Assembly: GCA_963763955.1 (NCBI GenBank)
Contig: CAVXQP010000026.1
Coordinates: 1 to 64,000 of the forward strand
Direction: 5' to 3'
DNA length: 64,000 nt
Source of the DNA: DASUPK01 sp963763955
Lineage (GTDB): Bacteria; Actinomycetota; Thermoleophilia; Solirubrobacterales; 70-9
Numbering within the stretch: the first letter of the stretch is position 1; the number at the start of each line of letters is the position of its first letter. Below are positions 15,655 through 23,923 of this stretch, in pieces. A model generated the notes under the pieces. That model worked only from the letters and a program-made list of their open reading frames with translations, was not told the origin of the DNA and searched no databases. Made by a program: the position numbers and the translations under genes.

Positions 15655-16936
15655 GTCGTCGCCTTGGCCGGCTCGGCGTGGCCCGCGCCGTCCGAGGCCT
15701 GTTCGCCGCCCTTGGCCGCGGCCTCGAGCTCGCTTCGCCGCCCGGTTGAGCTCGCGGCGGGCGATGACCATCTTGTGGACCTCGTCCGGGCCGTCCGCGA
15801 CACGCAGCATCCGCATGAAGCGCCACATGCCGGCGAGCGGGGTGTCGTCCGACATGCCCGAGCGAGCCGTGCACCTGGATGGCGCGGTCGAGCACGTCCA
15901 TGACGACGTTGGCCGCAACTACCTTGATCATCGAGATCGCCTGGCGGGCGCGGCGCTTGCCCTCGGTGTCCATCTGCCAGGCGGCGTAGAGGGTCAGGAG
16001 GCGAGCCTGGTCCACCTCCATCCGCGACTTGGCGATGAAGTCCTGGACGAACTGCTTGTCGGCCAGCGGGCCGCCGAAGGACTCGCGGGAGTTGGCACGC
16101 TGGCACATCATCTCGATGGCTCGCTCGGCGGTGCCGATGGCGCGCATGCAGTGGTGGATCCGGCCCGGGCCGAGGCGATCCTGGGCGATCACGAAGCCTG
16201 CACCGCGCTCGCCGAGCAGGTTCGACTCCGGCACGCGGCAGTCGGTGTAGCGGATCTCGCAGTGGCCGGGTCCCCCGTCGTGGCCCATCACGGAGACGTT
16301 GCGGATCAGGTCGAAGCCCGGGTTGTCGACGGGGACGATGATCATGCTCGCCCGGGTGTACGGCGCGGCGTCGGGGTCGGTGACCACCATCGCGATCGCG
16401 AACTCGGCGCCGTTGGCTCCGGAGGTGAACCACTTGTGCCCGTTGATCACCCATTCGCCGTCCTCAAGCTCCGCCCGGGTCTGCAGCGTGGTGGGGTCCG
16501 AGCCGGAGACCTCGGGTTCGGTCATCGAGAAGCAGCTGCGGATCTCACCGTCGAGCAGCCGCTGGAGGAAGCTCTCCTTCTGCTCGGGCGTGCCGTGGTC
16601 GGCGAGGATCTCCATGTTGCCGGTGTCAGGCGCCGAGCAGTTGAAGGCCATCGGCGCGATCATCGGGCTGCGCCCCATCTGCTCGCAGAGGATCCCGTAC
16701 TCCCAGTTGGTCAGGCCAGCTCCGAACTCGTCGCCCGGGAGGAACAGGTTCCAGAGGCCCTGTTCCTTGGCGAGCGCGCGGATGTCGACGACGATCTGCG
16801 GGTACGGGACGCCGGGCTTGACCTCCTCGTCGATGGCCCTGATGGCCTCGGCCTCGACGGGGTAGACGTGCTCGTCCATGAACCCGGCGATGCGCTCCAG
16901 GAGCGACTCCACCTCGGGCGAGGGCTTGAAGTCCAT
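15651..16936 (-). CDS. Acyl-CoA dehydrogenase (ACAD10/11-like), C-terminus frameshifted
   Basis: About 425 residues. The dehydrogenase fold is continuous from MDFKPSPEVESLLERIAGF through FSMTEPEVSGSDPTTLQTRA (FAD/substrate loop), INGHKWFTSGANGAEFAI, HHCMRAIGTAERAIEMM and ESFGGPLADKQFVQDFIAKSRMEVDQAR to AIQVHGSLG. Two single-base breaks follow: near 15865 (GGG where GG is expected before MSDDTPLAGMWRF) and near 15745 (after RELNRAAK), the last frame ending GHAEPAKATT at 15651. The FAD enzyme oxidises an acyl-CoA. With the adjacent APH kinase it may process phosphorylated 4-hydroxyacyl-CoA, an inference from ACAD10/11. Confidence 0.82.
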
Positions 16937-16946
16937 TATCTGGACC

Positions 16947-17714
16947 CTACGACATCCCGCGGTAGCGGGCGAAGAGCTCGCTCCCGGACTCGAGCAGCCA
17001 GGCGAGCTCGACTTCGTCCACGTCGGGCAGCGCCCCCTCGAGGATGCGCGGTCCCTCGCCGCCCGCGATCTTCGGCGCGATCGTGAGGAAGAGCTCGTCC
17101 GCCAACCCGCCCTCGCGCAGCCGGCCGTGCAGGGTGGGGCCGCCCTCGCAGAGGACAGAGCGGATGCCGCGCTCCTCCAGGAGCCAGGCGAGCGCCCTGC
17201 CGAGGTCAACCCCCTCGGGGTGGCGGACGACCGTCACCGGCGTGGCGGTCTCGGGCGGCTCCTGCTCGGACGCGGTGAAAATCACGACGGGCCCACCGCC
17301 GGCTGTGAAGAGGCCGACGTCCCAGGGAAGCTCCAGCCGGTTGGAGACGATCACGGTGAGCGGATCGTGGGCGAGCCCGGTTTGCTCCCGGTAAGCGCGG
17401 AATTCCGGGTCCGAGACGATGCGGCCGTAGCGCTCGGCCCGCATGGTCCCCGCACCCACCATCACGGCGTCCACCCGCGTGCGCAGCCGCTGCAGCATCT
17501 CGGTGTCGGTGTCGCTGCCGATCGCCCCCGAGGTCCCGTCGACCGCGGCGCGGCCGTCGAGAGTGGTGGCGAAGTTGAGGATCAGGTAGGGACGGTCAGG
17601 GTGGGCCAGCTCCTTCAGGTCGAGCTCGGCGAGCTGTGCGGCGACGGTCGTCTCGGCCCCGTCCGGCAACAGCCGGCGGACCGGATGGGTGTCGCCCGGT
17701 ACCGCGGGGCTCAC
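16947..17714 (-). CDS. RibD C-terminal-domain reductase (dihydrofolate reductase-like)
   Basis: 255 residues. Typical RibD_C signatures: YLILNFATTLDGRAAVDG, DAVMVGAGTMRAERYGR, and near the end SVLCEGGPTLHGRLREGGLADELFLTIAPKIAGGEGP. NADPH-dependent reduction of a pyrimidine-type or related substrate is the family role. Without a deaminase domain or other rib genes nearby, a riboflavin role is not shown. The GTG at 17714 overlaps the TGA of the RpiB-like gene (GTGA), so the two are coupled. Confidence 0.82.
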   Translation of the reverse strand: MSPAVPGDTHPVRRLLPDGAETTVAAQLAELDLKELAHPDRPYLILNFATTLDGRAAVDGTSGAIGSDTDTEMLQRLRTRVDAVMVGAGTMRAERYGRIVSDPEFRAYREQTGLAHDPLTVIVSNRLELPWDVGLFTAGGGPVVIFTASEQEPPETATPVTVVRHPEGVDLGRALAWLLEERGIRSVLCEGGPTLHGRLREGGLADELFLTIAPKIAGGEGPRILEGALPDVDEVELAWLLESGSELFARYRGMS

Positions 17715-18154
17715 CCGTTCTCCATCTCGGCGAGATGCTCGACGTTCGCGGTGTCCTCGGCGTCGTCGCTGGGCTCTCCACCGAACCAGGCGTCGAGGAT
17801 CTCCGCGAGCTCCGCCTCGGAGGTCGCCCTGAGGCTGATCGCAAGGGTGTTGGCGTCGTTCCACTTGCGCGCGCCGTCGGCGGTCTGGGCATCGAGGCAG
17901 AGCGCAGCGCGGACACCGTCGACCTTGTTCGCCGCGATCGAGGCGCCGGTGCCGGTCCAGCAGCAGACGATCGCCTGGTCGGCGCGGCCCTCGGCGACGT
18001 CGCGGGCGGCCGCCTCGCTTGCCCAGGCCCAGTCGACGCGCTCGTCCTCGGCCAGGGCCCCGTGCGGGAGCGGATCGTGCCCCCGTTTGCGGAGCTCCTC
18101 GATGAGGGAGTCGGCGACGCCCACGCGCTCGTCGGCGGCGACGGCGATCTTCAT
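17711..18154 (-). CDS. RpiB/LacA/LacB-family sugar-phosphate isomerase
   Basis: 147 residues. The RpiB fold is recognised from KIAVAADERVGVADSLIEEL and the catalytic-Cys loop AIVCCWTGTGASIAANKVDGVRAALCLD. It departs from canonical ribose-5-phosphate isomerase B in two places: the early DHAG is DERV, and the RxHNxAN loop reads RKWNDANTL, so the usual His residues are absent. The substrate may therefore differ. The C-terminal tail is acidic. It is coupled to the RibD-like gene downstream. Confidence 0.82.
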   Translation of the reverse strand: MKIAVAADERVGVADSLIEELRKRGHDPLPHGALAEDERVDWAWASEAAARDVAEGRADQAIVCCWTGTGASIAANKVDGVRAALCLDAQTADGARKWNDANTLAISLRATSEAELAEILDAWFGGEPSDDAEDTANVEHLAEMENG

Positions 18155-18161
18155 CCTTGGA

Positions 18162-19193
18162 TTAGTACTGCTTCCAGCCCGAGAACTCGCGGCCGGCGAA
18201 CTGCTGTAGGGCGGCGACGTCTTCGGCGAACTGCGACCGCAGTGACTCCTGGATCGAATCCGGGATCTCGGGCTTGGGCGCGGGCGGTGCCTCGGGGTCG
18301 TGAACGATCTTCTCGACCATCCAGCGCATGCGCTCGGGAAGCCGGTCGAAGTTCCGGTCGAAGGAGCGGAACCCGGGGAGCTTGATCAACCTCTCCATGA
18401 ACTGGTACTTCTCCGTCTCCTTCGCCGAGGACCTCTCCCACTCCCGCGAGAACTGCTCGGAGTAGAAGTTCTCGTCCACACCGGCGAAACGAAAGGCCTT
18501 TCGCATGGTTCCCTCGCGATCGGTCTGCAGCTCCTCCTGGGTGACGATCTCGATCTGGGTGCGGTCGAAGCGCTCGAGATAGGACTGGAGCTGCATCCAG
18601 TAGCGGGACCGGGTCACATAGGTCTGGTCGCCGCGGGCGAGCGCCTCCTCCATCGGCCGCGTCTCGTAGCCGGCGCCGACGGCGTGACACCAGTGCGACA
18701 GGATCCGCGAGATCGGGTCGCGAACCATGTAGATCAGCTTGGCGTCCGGGATGTGTTCGAGGATGCGGTCGGGCACCTCGGTGAAGTAGGGGAGGTTCGT
18801 GTAGTGAGGCGAGGATTCCCCGCGGACCTCGAAGCGCTCGTCGAAGCGGCCCCGGTACCAGTCGAGCCCCAGATCCCAGTTGAGCTCCTTGACGAAGAAG
18901 TTGAGCTCCTTGGGCTTCGACATGTTGATCTCGGGGTGAAGCCCCAGGTAGTGGTGGATGCTCGTCGTGCCGCACTTGAGCCCACCGATGATGATCAGGT
19001 TCGGGAGCGCGGCGTGGCGGCGGCGCCTTCTGGGCACGCGACCGCCCCGCTTTCGGTCGGCGGCGAAGCGCTCCCGCGCCCGCATGCACATGGCCTCGTC
19101 GGCCGGATCGTGCGTGGGGGGAGGCATGGCCTTGATGCGAGGGGGCTCCGTAGGCGTAGCCGAGGAGCCACCCGTCATACGTGGGGCAGCCAT
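18162..19193 (-). CDS. Sulfotransferase family protein
   Basis: About 343 residues. The 5'-PSB loop for PAPS is IIGGLKCGTTSIHHYLGLHP. The 3'-PB region is LIYMVRDPISRILSHWCHAVGAGYE, with the Arg and Ser that contact the 3' phosphate. It transfers sulfate from PAPS to an unknown acceptor. The start is uncertain: ATG 19193, or ATG 19127 (MPPPTHDPADEAM). A palindromic element lies between them, so it either encodes residues 6-20 or sits in the leader. The N-terminus is strongly basic (RRRRRH) before the P-loop. A ribose-isomerase-like gene lies downstream. Confidence 0.82.
   Translation of the reverse strand: MAAPRMTGGSSATPTEPPRIKAMPPPTHDPADEAMCMRARERFAADRKRGGRVPRRRRRHAALPNLIIIGGLKCGTTSIHHYLGLHPEINMSKPKELNFFVKELNWDLGLDWYRGRFDERFEVRGESSPHYTNLPYFTEVPDRILEHIPDAKLIYMVRDPISRILSHWCHAVGAGYETRPMEEALARGDQTYVTRSRYWMQLQSYLERFDRTQIEIVTQEELQTDREGTMRKAFRFAGVDENFYSEQFSREWERSSAKETEKYQFMERLIKLPGFRSFDRNFDRLPERMRWMVEKIVHDPEAPPAPKPEIPDSIQESLRSQFAEDVAALQQFAGREFSGWKQY
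19134..19178 (+). repeat. Palindromic element, long form (copy A2)
   Basis: GATGCGAGGGGGCTCCGTAGG ... GCCGAGGAGCCACCCGTCAT. The GGGCTCC/GGAGCC arms have an inner GCGTAGCC loop, and the element aligns with copies A1 and A3. It is inverted relative to the sulfotransferase gene. If translated from ATG 19193 it reads MTGGSSATPTEPPR. Confidence 0.75.
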
Positions 19194-19220
19194 GAGGGCG
19201 GGCAGTGTAGCGGCCACCAG

Positions 19221-19241
19221 GGCGCTCCACTTGGGAGCGCC
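19221..19241. repeat. Short perfect hairpin in the sulfotransferase-dehalogenase intergenic region
   Basis: GGCGCTCC (19221-19228), a short ACTT loop, and GGAGCGCC (ending 19241). The flanks GGCGAAGCC and ACC resemble pieces of the long palindromic element, so it may be a rearranged relative of that family. Confidence 0.45.
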
Positions 19242-19304
19242 GGCGAAGCCACCGTGACTCAGGCGGGGCGGCGCTCGTGGCCGCGATCCAGTGGCAAAGC
19301 GGAA

Positions 19305-19310
19305 TATCCT
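19305..19310 (+). promoter_or_regulatory. Putative -10 box (TATCCT), leaderless
   Basis: TATCCT ends 9 nt before the GTG start of the haloalkane dehalogenase at 19320. No Shine-Dalgarno sequence is seen. Confidence 0.4.
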
Positions 19311-19319
19311 CACACGCTC

Positions 19320-20198
19320 GTGGAGATCTCCCGCACCCCCGACGAGCGCTTCGAGGGCCTCCCCGGCTACGACTTCCAGCCCAATTACGCCGACATCGAT
19401 GGTCTGCGCCTCCACTACCTCGACGAGGGGCCCGACGACGGCAAACCCATCGTCTGCTTCCACGGGGAGCCGACCTGGGCGTTCCTCTACCGGAAGATGC
19501 TCAAGCCGCTGGTCGCGGCGGGGCACCGCGTGATCTGCCCCGACTACGCGGGATTCGGGCGCTCGGACAAGCCCACCCACCGGGACTGGTACACGTACGA
19601 CCGTCACGTGGAGCTGGTCACGAAGCTGCTGGACAGCGTCGATCTGAAGGATGCGATCGTCGTCGTCCAGGACTGGGGCGGCCCGATCGGACTGCGCTGG
19701 GCGATGGAGAACGCCGAGCGGGTCGGGGCGCTGGCGATCCTCAACACGGGTCTCTTCACCGGCCGGGTCTCGAAGGGGTTCATGGCATGGCGGGACTTCG
19801 CCGAGAAGAACCCGGACCTGCCGGTCGGGTTCGTGATCCAGGGAGCGACCACCACGGAGCTCCCGGAAGGGGTCGTCGCCGGCTACGACGCGCCGTTCCC
19901 AACGGTCGAGTCCAAGGCGGGGGCCGCCCAGTTCCCGCTGCTCGTCCCGACCGAGGAGGATGCCCCGGGGGCCGACAAGATGCGCGAGGTCGTCGACGCC
20001 CTCGGCCGCTGGGAGAAGCCGGCGATGGTGGCCTTCTCAGACAGCGATCCCGTCTTTCCGTATCCGCGATCGGGCGAGCGTTTCATCGGCTGGATCCCGA
20101 CGGTGAGCGAGCAGGTGAAGATCGAGGGTGCCGCGCATTTCCTGCAGGAGGACCGCGGCGAGCAGATCGCCCGCGAGATCCTGCGCGTCCTCGGTTGA
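19320..20198 (+). CDS. Haloalkane dehalogenase (DhlA/HLD-I type)
   Basis: 292 residues. The opening EISRTPDERFEGLPGYDFQPNY is characteristic of the HLD-I group. HGEPTW (48-53) supplies a halide-binding Trp next to the oxyanion residue. The nucleophile Asp is D118 in VVQDWGGPIGLRWAM, the Asp-type elbow that separates dehalogenases from serine hydrolases. The catalytic His is in GAAHFLQED near the C-terminus. It hydrolyses a carbon-halogen bond to an alcohol plus halide; the natural substrate is unknown. The TTG of the next gene overlaps its stop codon. Confidence 0.85.
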   Translation: MEISRTPDERFEGLPGYDFQPNYADIDGLRLHYLDEGPDDGKPIVCFHGEPTWAFLYRKMLKPLVAAGHRVICPDYAGFGRSDKPTHRDWYTYDRHVELVTKLLDSVDLKDAIVVVQDWGGPIGLRWAMENAERVGALAILNTGLFTGRVSKGFMAWRDFAEKNPDLPVGFVIQGATTTELPEGVVAGYDAPFPTVESKAGAAQFPLLVPTEEDAPGADKMREVVDALGRWEKPAMVAFSDSDPVFPYPRSGERFIGWIPTVSEQVKIEGAAHFLQEDRGEQIAREILRVLG

Positions 20199-21067
20199 AG
20201 CCCGAGCGTCTCAGCGCCGAGGTCGAGAAGCTGCCCTGGCGTGGGTGGCCCGATGATCGCCCGGACCTGCCGGTGCCGCCCGCCCCGATGCCGCTGCTGC
20301 TCGGCCGTCGGCTCCGCAAGCGCTGGTGGTGGGCCGGGGCCTTCGCCGAGAACATGATGGTGTTCGCCGCCGACGCCCAGATCGGGCCGTCGTCGGTCAC
20401 CTTCTGGGGGGTCTGGGACCGCGAGCGGCGGCGGCTCTGGGAGCGAACCCGCCGCGGCTTTCCTGGGCGTCGCCCCGAGGTGTCTCTGCGCGGGCGCCAG
20501 CTCCGCGTGCGCGCGGGCAACATCGAGGTCGACCTCGAGCTCGGCGAGGGCACACCGATCGAATGCATGTGCCCAAACGGTGAGGGCGGGTACACCTGGA
20601 CCAGAAAGGCCGCCGGAATGCCCGCACGCGGGGAGGTTCGCATTGGGCGTAGGACAAACCGGATCGATGGATTGGGCGTCGAGGACCACTCGGCCGGCTA
20701 CCACCCGCGCTACACGTCGTGGAAGTGGTCGGCGGGCGTGGGCACGGCCCGCGACGGCCGGTCATTCGCCTGGAACCTGGTCAGCGGCATCAACGATCCC
20801 CCGAGCTCGAGCGAGAGGACGATCTGGCTCGCCGGCAAGCCCACCGAGCCGGGACCTGTCCAGTTCCAGGGCCTCGATTCGATCCACTTCGAGGACGAGT
20901 CGCGGCTCAACTTCACGGCCGAGACACAGCGCTCGCATCACGAGGGAATCCCGCTGGTCGCCCGGTCGGACTATGAGGCGCGCCTCGGCACCTTCAGCGG
21001 ATCGCTCAACGGCCTGCCGGTCGGCGAGGCGCTGGGTGTGATGGAGGCGCACGATGCCATCTGGTAG
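20195..21067 (+). CDS. DUF2804-like protein
   Basis: 290 residues, soluble, rich in beta structure and Trp. Landmarks such as SAGYHPRYTSWKWSAGVG, SFAWNLVSGINDPPSSSERTIWL and the C-terminal LNGLPVGEALGVMEAHDAIW resemble the uncharacterised DUF2804 family; this assignment is from memory of the family pattern. The TTG at 20195 overlaps the dehalogenase TGA (TTGA), and the 3' end overlaps the YihY gene, so it belongs to a tightly packed operon from 19320 to 22899. Function unknown. Confidence 0.65.
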   Translation: MKPERLSAEVEKLPWRGWPDDRPDLPVPPAPMPLLLGRRLRKRWWWAGAFAENMMVFAADAQIGPSSVTFWGVWDRERRRLWERTRRGFPGRRPEVSLRGRQLRVRAGNIEVDLELGEGTPIECMCPNGEGGYTWTRKAAGMPARGEVRIGRRTNRIDGLGVEDHSAGYHPRYTSWKWSAGVGTARDGRSFAWNLVSGINDPPSSSERTIWLAGKPTEPGPVQFQGLDSIHFEDESRLNFTAETQRSHHEGIPLVARSDYEARLGTFSGSLNGLPVGEALGVMEAHDAIW

Positions 21068-21922
21068 GCGGCAGTGGATCGCCACGGCGAAGGCCATCTA
21101 CAGCCGCTTCAACGAGGTGCAGGTCACTGACCGCGCCGCAGCTCTCACCTACTACTCGATCCTCTCCTTGTTCCCGGCGCTGATCGTGGTCGTCTCGCTG
21201 CTCGCGCTCCTCGGGCAGTATCCGCAGACCTACGAGAGCATCGTCACCACGCTTCGCGACGCCGCGCCGGGCACGGCGGTCGACACGATCGACAGCGCCC
21301 TCCGAGGTGCGCTCGCGAACCGCAGCGACGCCGGCATTCTCCTGATCGTCGGTCTCGCGCTCGCGATCTACTCGGCATCCGGGGCGATGGGCGGGGCGAT
21401 GCGCGCGCTCGAGGCGATCAACCGTGCGCCAGGAGGGCCGCGATTTCCTGCCGAACCTCGGCGTCCGCCTGGGGCTGACGGCGCTCGTCACACTGCTAGT
21501 GCTGGTCGCCTTCCTTGCGGTGGTGGTCGCCGGGCCGCTCTTCGGCGCGATCGCCGACGCTGCGGGGTTCCCGAGCATCGATCAAGGGCCTGGTCGGCTA
21601 TCTGCGCTGGCCGATGGGGGTGGCGGCGCTGCTGGCGGCGTTCGCGATCGTCTACGCGCTCGGGCCAGGCGGACTGCCAAGCGCAGGTGACCGGTCGCTC
21701 CGGTCGGTGCTGCCGGGTGCGGCGGTCGGGACCGGGCTCTGGTTCATCGTCTCCCTCGCCTTCAGCTTCTACGTCGCTCACTTCGGCTCGTACGAAAAGA
21801 TCTATGGCACCCTCGGCGCCATGATCTCGTTGCTGATCTGGCTCTGGCTCGGGAACCTCGCGTTCCTCTTGGGTGCCCTCTTCAACGCGGAGGGATATCG
21901 GGCCGTGAAAGATGGGAGATGA
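21054..21922 (+). pseudogene. YihY/BrkB-family membrane protein, interrupted by two frameshifts
   Basis: Three frames in series give a full YihY protein. The first covers FNEVQVTDRAAALTYYSILSLFPALIVV to AMGGAMRALEAINRA. The second, from about 21424, reads RQEGRDFLPNLGVRLGLTALVTLL to FGAIADAAGFPSI. The third, from about 21582, reads KGLVGYLRWPMGVAALLAAF to WLWLGNLAFLLGALFNAE and the stop at 21920-21922. Six hydrophobic spans and the family's ALTYYxxLSLFP and EGRDF signatures survive. It may be a functional gene with two sequence errors. Overlaps exist with both neighbours. Confidence 0.7.
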
Positions 21923-22899
21923 TCGTTCCGCTCGGGGTGGACCTGGGCCAGAGCTTCGACAGCTTCCAGCACGGCGCCCAGGAGTTCTTCCATCGCCTCT
22001 CCGAGATCGGCTGGGCCTCGATGGCGGTGGCGCTCGGCTTCTACCTCGCGCACCTGCTCGCCCGCAGCCGCGCCTGGCAGAACGTCCTGCGGGCGGCGTA
22101 TCCCGACCGCAAGGTGCCCTACGGGCGGATCACCGCCGCCTATCTGGTCGGCGCCGGCATGAACAGCGTGATCCCCGTCAGGGCCGGCGACGCGGTGAAG
22201 ATCTTCCTGGCCAAGCGCTCGATCCGGCGCTCGACCTACCCGACCGTGGTTTCATCCTTCTTCGTCGGCTCGGTCTTCGACACGACCGCGGGGATCCTCG
22301 TCTTCGCCTACGCCCTCGGCCAGGGACTCCTCCCCAAGCCGCCCGAGCTGCCCGACCTGCCCGCCTTCGACATCGCCTTCTGGGCGCAGCACCCGAGCTT
22401 CCTGCTCTTCACGATCACCGCGCTGGGCATCGCGATCGTCATCGCCTTCGCCCTGCTCGCCCGCCGGGTGGAGGCCTTCTGGGACCGGGTCAAGCAGGGT
22501 GCGGTGGTCCTCACCGACCCCCGCCGCTACCTGAGCACGGTCGCCTCCTGGCAGGCGGCCGGCTGGCTGCTTCGCTTCGTCGCTTTCTGGTTCTTCCTCG
22601 AGGCCTTCCACATCGGCGGTTCGTTCCAGAATGTTCTCTTGGTGATGAGCGTGCAGGCGGTGTCCACGATCCTCCCCCTGACCCCGGGCGGCGCGGGCGC
22701 CCAGCAGGCCCTGCTGGTGGCCACCCTGGTCGGCCCAGGCCCGATCGCCGTTCTCACCTACTCGGTGGGCCAGCAGATCGCGGTCGCGGTCTGGACGGCG
22801 ATCCTCGGCGCGCTGGCCCTCATCTTCGTCTTTCGCACCACCGACTGGCGCCGCCTGCTGCGCAGCGCGAACCGGGAGGCGGAGCAGCACGCGACCTAG
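21919..22899 (+). CDS. Lysylphosphatidylglycerol synthase TM-region family (flippase-like) protein
   Basis: 326 residues and about seven to eight membrane spans. The family signature lies in the YGRITAAYLVGAGMNSVIPVRAGDAVKIFLAKRS segment and the later MSVQAVSTILPLTPGGAGAQQALLV segment, which resemble the TM domain of MprF and the UPF0104 proteins. It has no synthase domain, so a lipid or glycolipid flipping role is inferred. The ATG overlaps the YihY stop (ATGA). The end overlaps the convergent gene by 4 nt. Confidence 0.8.
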   Translation: MIVPLGVDLGQSFDSFQHGAQEFFHRLSEIGWASMAVALGFYLAHLLARSRAWQNVLRAAYPDRKVPYGRITAAYLVGAGMNSVIPVRAGDAVKIFLAKRSIRRSTYPTVVSSFFVGSVFDTTAGILVFAYALGQGLLPKPPELPDLPAFDIAFWAQHPSFLLFTITALGIAIVIAFALLARRVEAFWDRVKQGAVVLTDPRRYLSTVASWQAAGWLLRFVAFWFFLEAFHIGGSFQNVLLVMSVQAVSTILPLTPGGAGAQQALLVATLVGPGPIAVLTYSVGQQIAVAVWTAILGALALIFVFRTTDWRRLLRSANREAEQHAT

Positions 22900-23537
22900 G
22901 TCGCCGGGTGGGAGGGGATTCGCCAGCGCCAAGGTGGCTCGTCGCCAGGCGGGAGTAGGTAGTGGTCGCGGCCATCGAGGGTCTCGAGCGGGACCAGCGC
23001 CGGATCGTCCTCGAGATCGAGCCGGAGGTGAGACGCGGCGGCGATCTCGGCCGCGCCGGCGGTCCGCACGATTCGCTCCCAGCCCAGGCCCGGCCGGTAG
23101 AGCCAGTAGGTGACGCGGACCACGCCGCCGGGCCGCGGCAGGTCCTCGACAGCGGTGAACACCGTCACCCGCCGCCGCGAAGAGGTCAGACCGGCATCGG
23201 GGCCCGGGAGCGCACAGCTGGAGCTCTGGCAGTACCGGAAGTCGACCGGCAGCTCGCCGTCCCTGGCCTCCGGGATGGGCGCGAGGCTCCGCACCAGCTT
23301 GCCGAGCGGAAAGCCATATGCGAGGGCGAGCGGATTGCGCCCGCAGGGCACGGGATAGCGGGGCGTGCAGGCAATCCGCCGGGACAGCATCTCGCCGAGC
23401 TCGCGGTCCGCCCGCTTCGGCGGTGAGGCGACCAGGGCGGCGATGGCGATCGCGATCGCCGCCCCGATCAGCCCCGCCAAGGCGATGTACTCGACCGACG
23501 CCGCTCCTCTGTATCGAGCTGTCCGCGAAGGCGACAC
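22896..23537 (-). CDS. Pilin-like/TadE-like secreted protein
   Basis: 213 residues. A short basic N-terminus (SPSRTARYRG) is followed by AASVEYIALAGLIGAAIAIA, which has the Glu at +5 after a small residue that marks type IVb (Flp) pilins and TadE-like pseudopilins. The remainder is a 150-residue domain with two pairs of Cys (IACTPRYPVPCGRN and FRYCQSSSCALP), suggesting disulfides outside the cell. No tad secretion genes lie in this window, so the export route is unknown. GTG 23537 is the likely start. Confidence 0.6.
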   Translation of the reverse strand: MSPSRTARYRGAASVEYIALAGLIGAAIAIAIAALVASPPKRADRELGEMLSRRIACTPRYPVPCGRNPLALAYGFPLGKLVRSLAPIPEARDGELPVDFRYCQSSSCALPGPDAGLTSSRRRVTVFTAVEDLPRPGGVVRVTYWLYRPGLGWERIVRTAGAAEIAAASHLRLDLEDDPALVPLETLDGRDHYLLPPGDEPPWRWRIPSHPAT

Positions 23538-23613
23538 CCGCGCACGTTCACGTCCTGCCTGCGCCGGGGGGCGCGCATCCGTGCCGAATCGGTGACCGCC
23601 GGGTGTCGCGCTC

Positions 23614-23619
23614 TATGAT
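23614..23619 (+). promoter_or_regulatory. Putative -10 box (TATGAT), leaderless
   Basis: TATGAT ends 7 nt before the ATG at 23627, with GTGACC at 23592-23597 at about 16-bp spacing as a possible -35 element. The ATG inside this box (23615) is therefore unlikely to be the start codon. Confidence 0.5.
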
Positions 23620-23626
23620 CGAAGCC

Positions 23627-23896
23627 ATGGAAGGTTTCGGTGGCCTGTTCGGCGATCCAGAGGAGATGCGGCGACGCATGGAGGAGCTCCAGGAGCAGAT
23701 GCAGGGAGCTCAGAAGGTCGCCTGGGCGGACAACGCGATCAAGCTGGCGGTGGAGATGACGGTCGCCGCGATCAGCTCGCTCGAGCTGAGCGGCTCGACC
23801 GACGAACAGGCCGTCCAGGTCCGCGACGCGATCAGGATCGTCTTTCCGGAGGCTGTGACCCTGGTCCGGGAGGCCCGCGAGGGTCTGCAGGACTGA
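23627..23896 (+). CDS. Small helical hypothetical protein, 89 aa
   Basis: Begins MEGFGGLFGDPEEMRRRMEEL and continues as an amphipathic helix to about residue 30, reminiscent of the YbaB/EbfC start. The rest (AVEMTVAAISSLELSGSTDEQAVQVRDAIRIVFPEAV) does not clearly match that family. Probably cytosolic and oligomeric through the coiled coil. It stands alone with its own leaderless promoter, followed after 27 nt by an SDR gene. Confidence 0.7.
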   Translation: MEGFGGLFGDPEEMRRRMEELQEQMQGAQKVAWADNAIKLAVEMTVAAISSLELSGSTDEQAVQVRDAIRIVFPEAVTLVREAREGLQD

Positions 23897-23923
23897 TGGG
23901 CCGCGCCGCGGGCGGGTCCTGAG

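Noticed and set aside
23310..23350. TGCGAGGG sequence resembling the element terminus
   Set aside because: No ACCCGT partner or palindromic core is nearby, and the codons fit the host protein.
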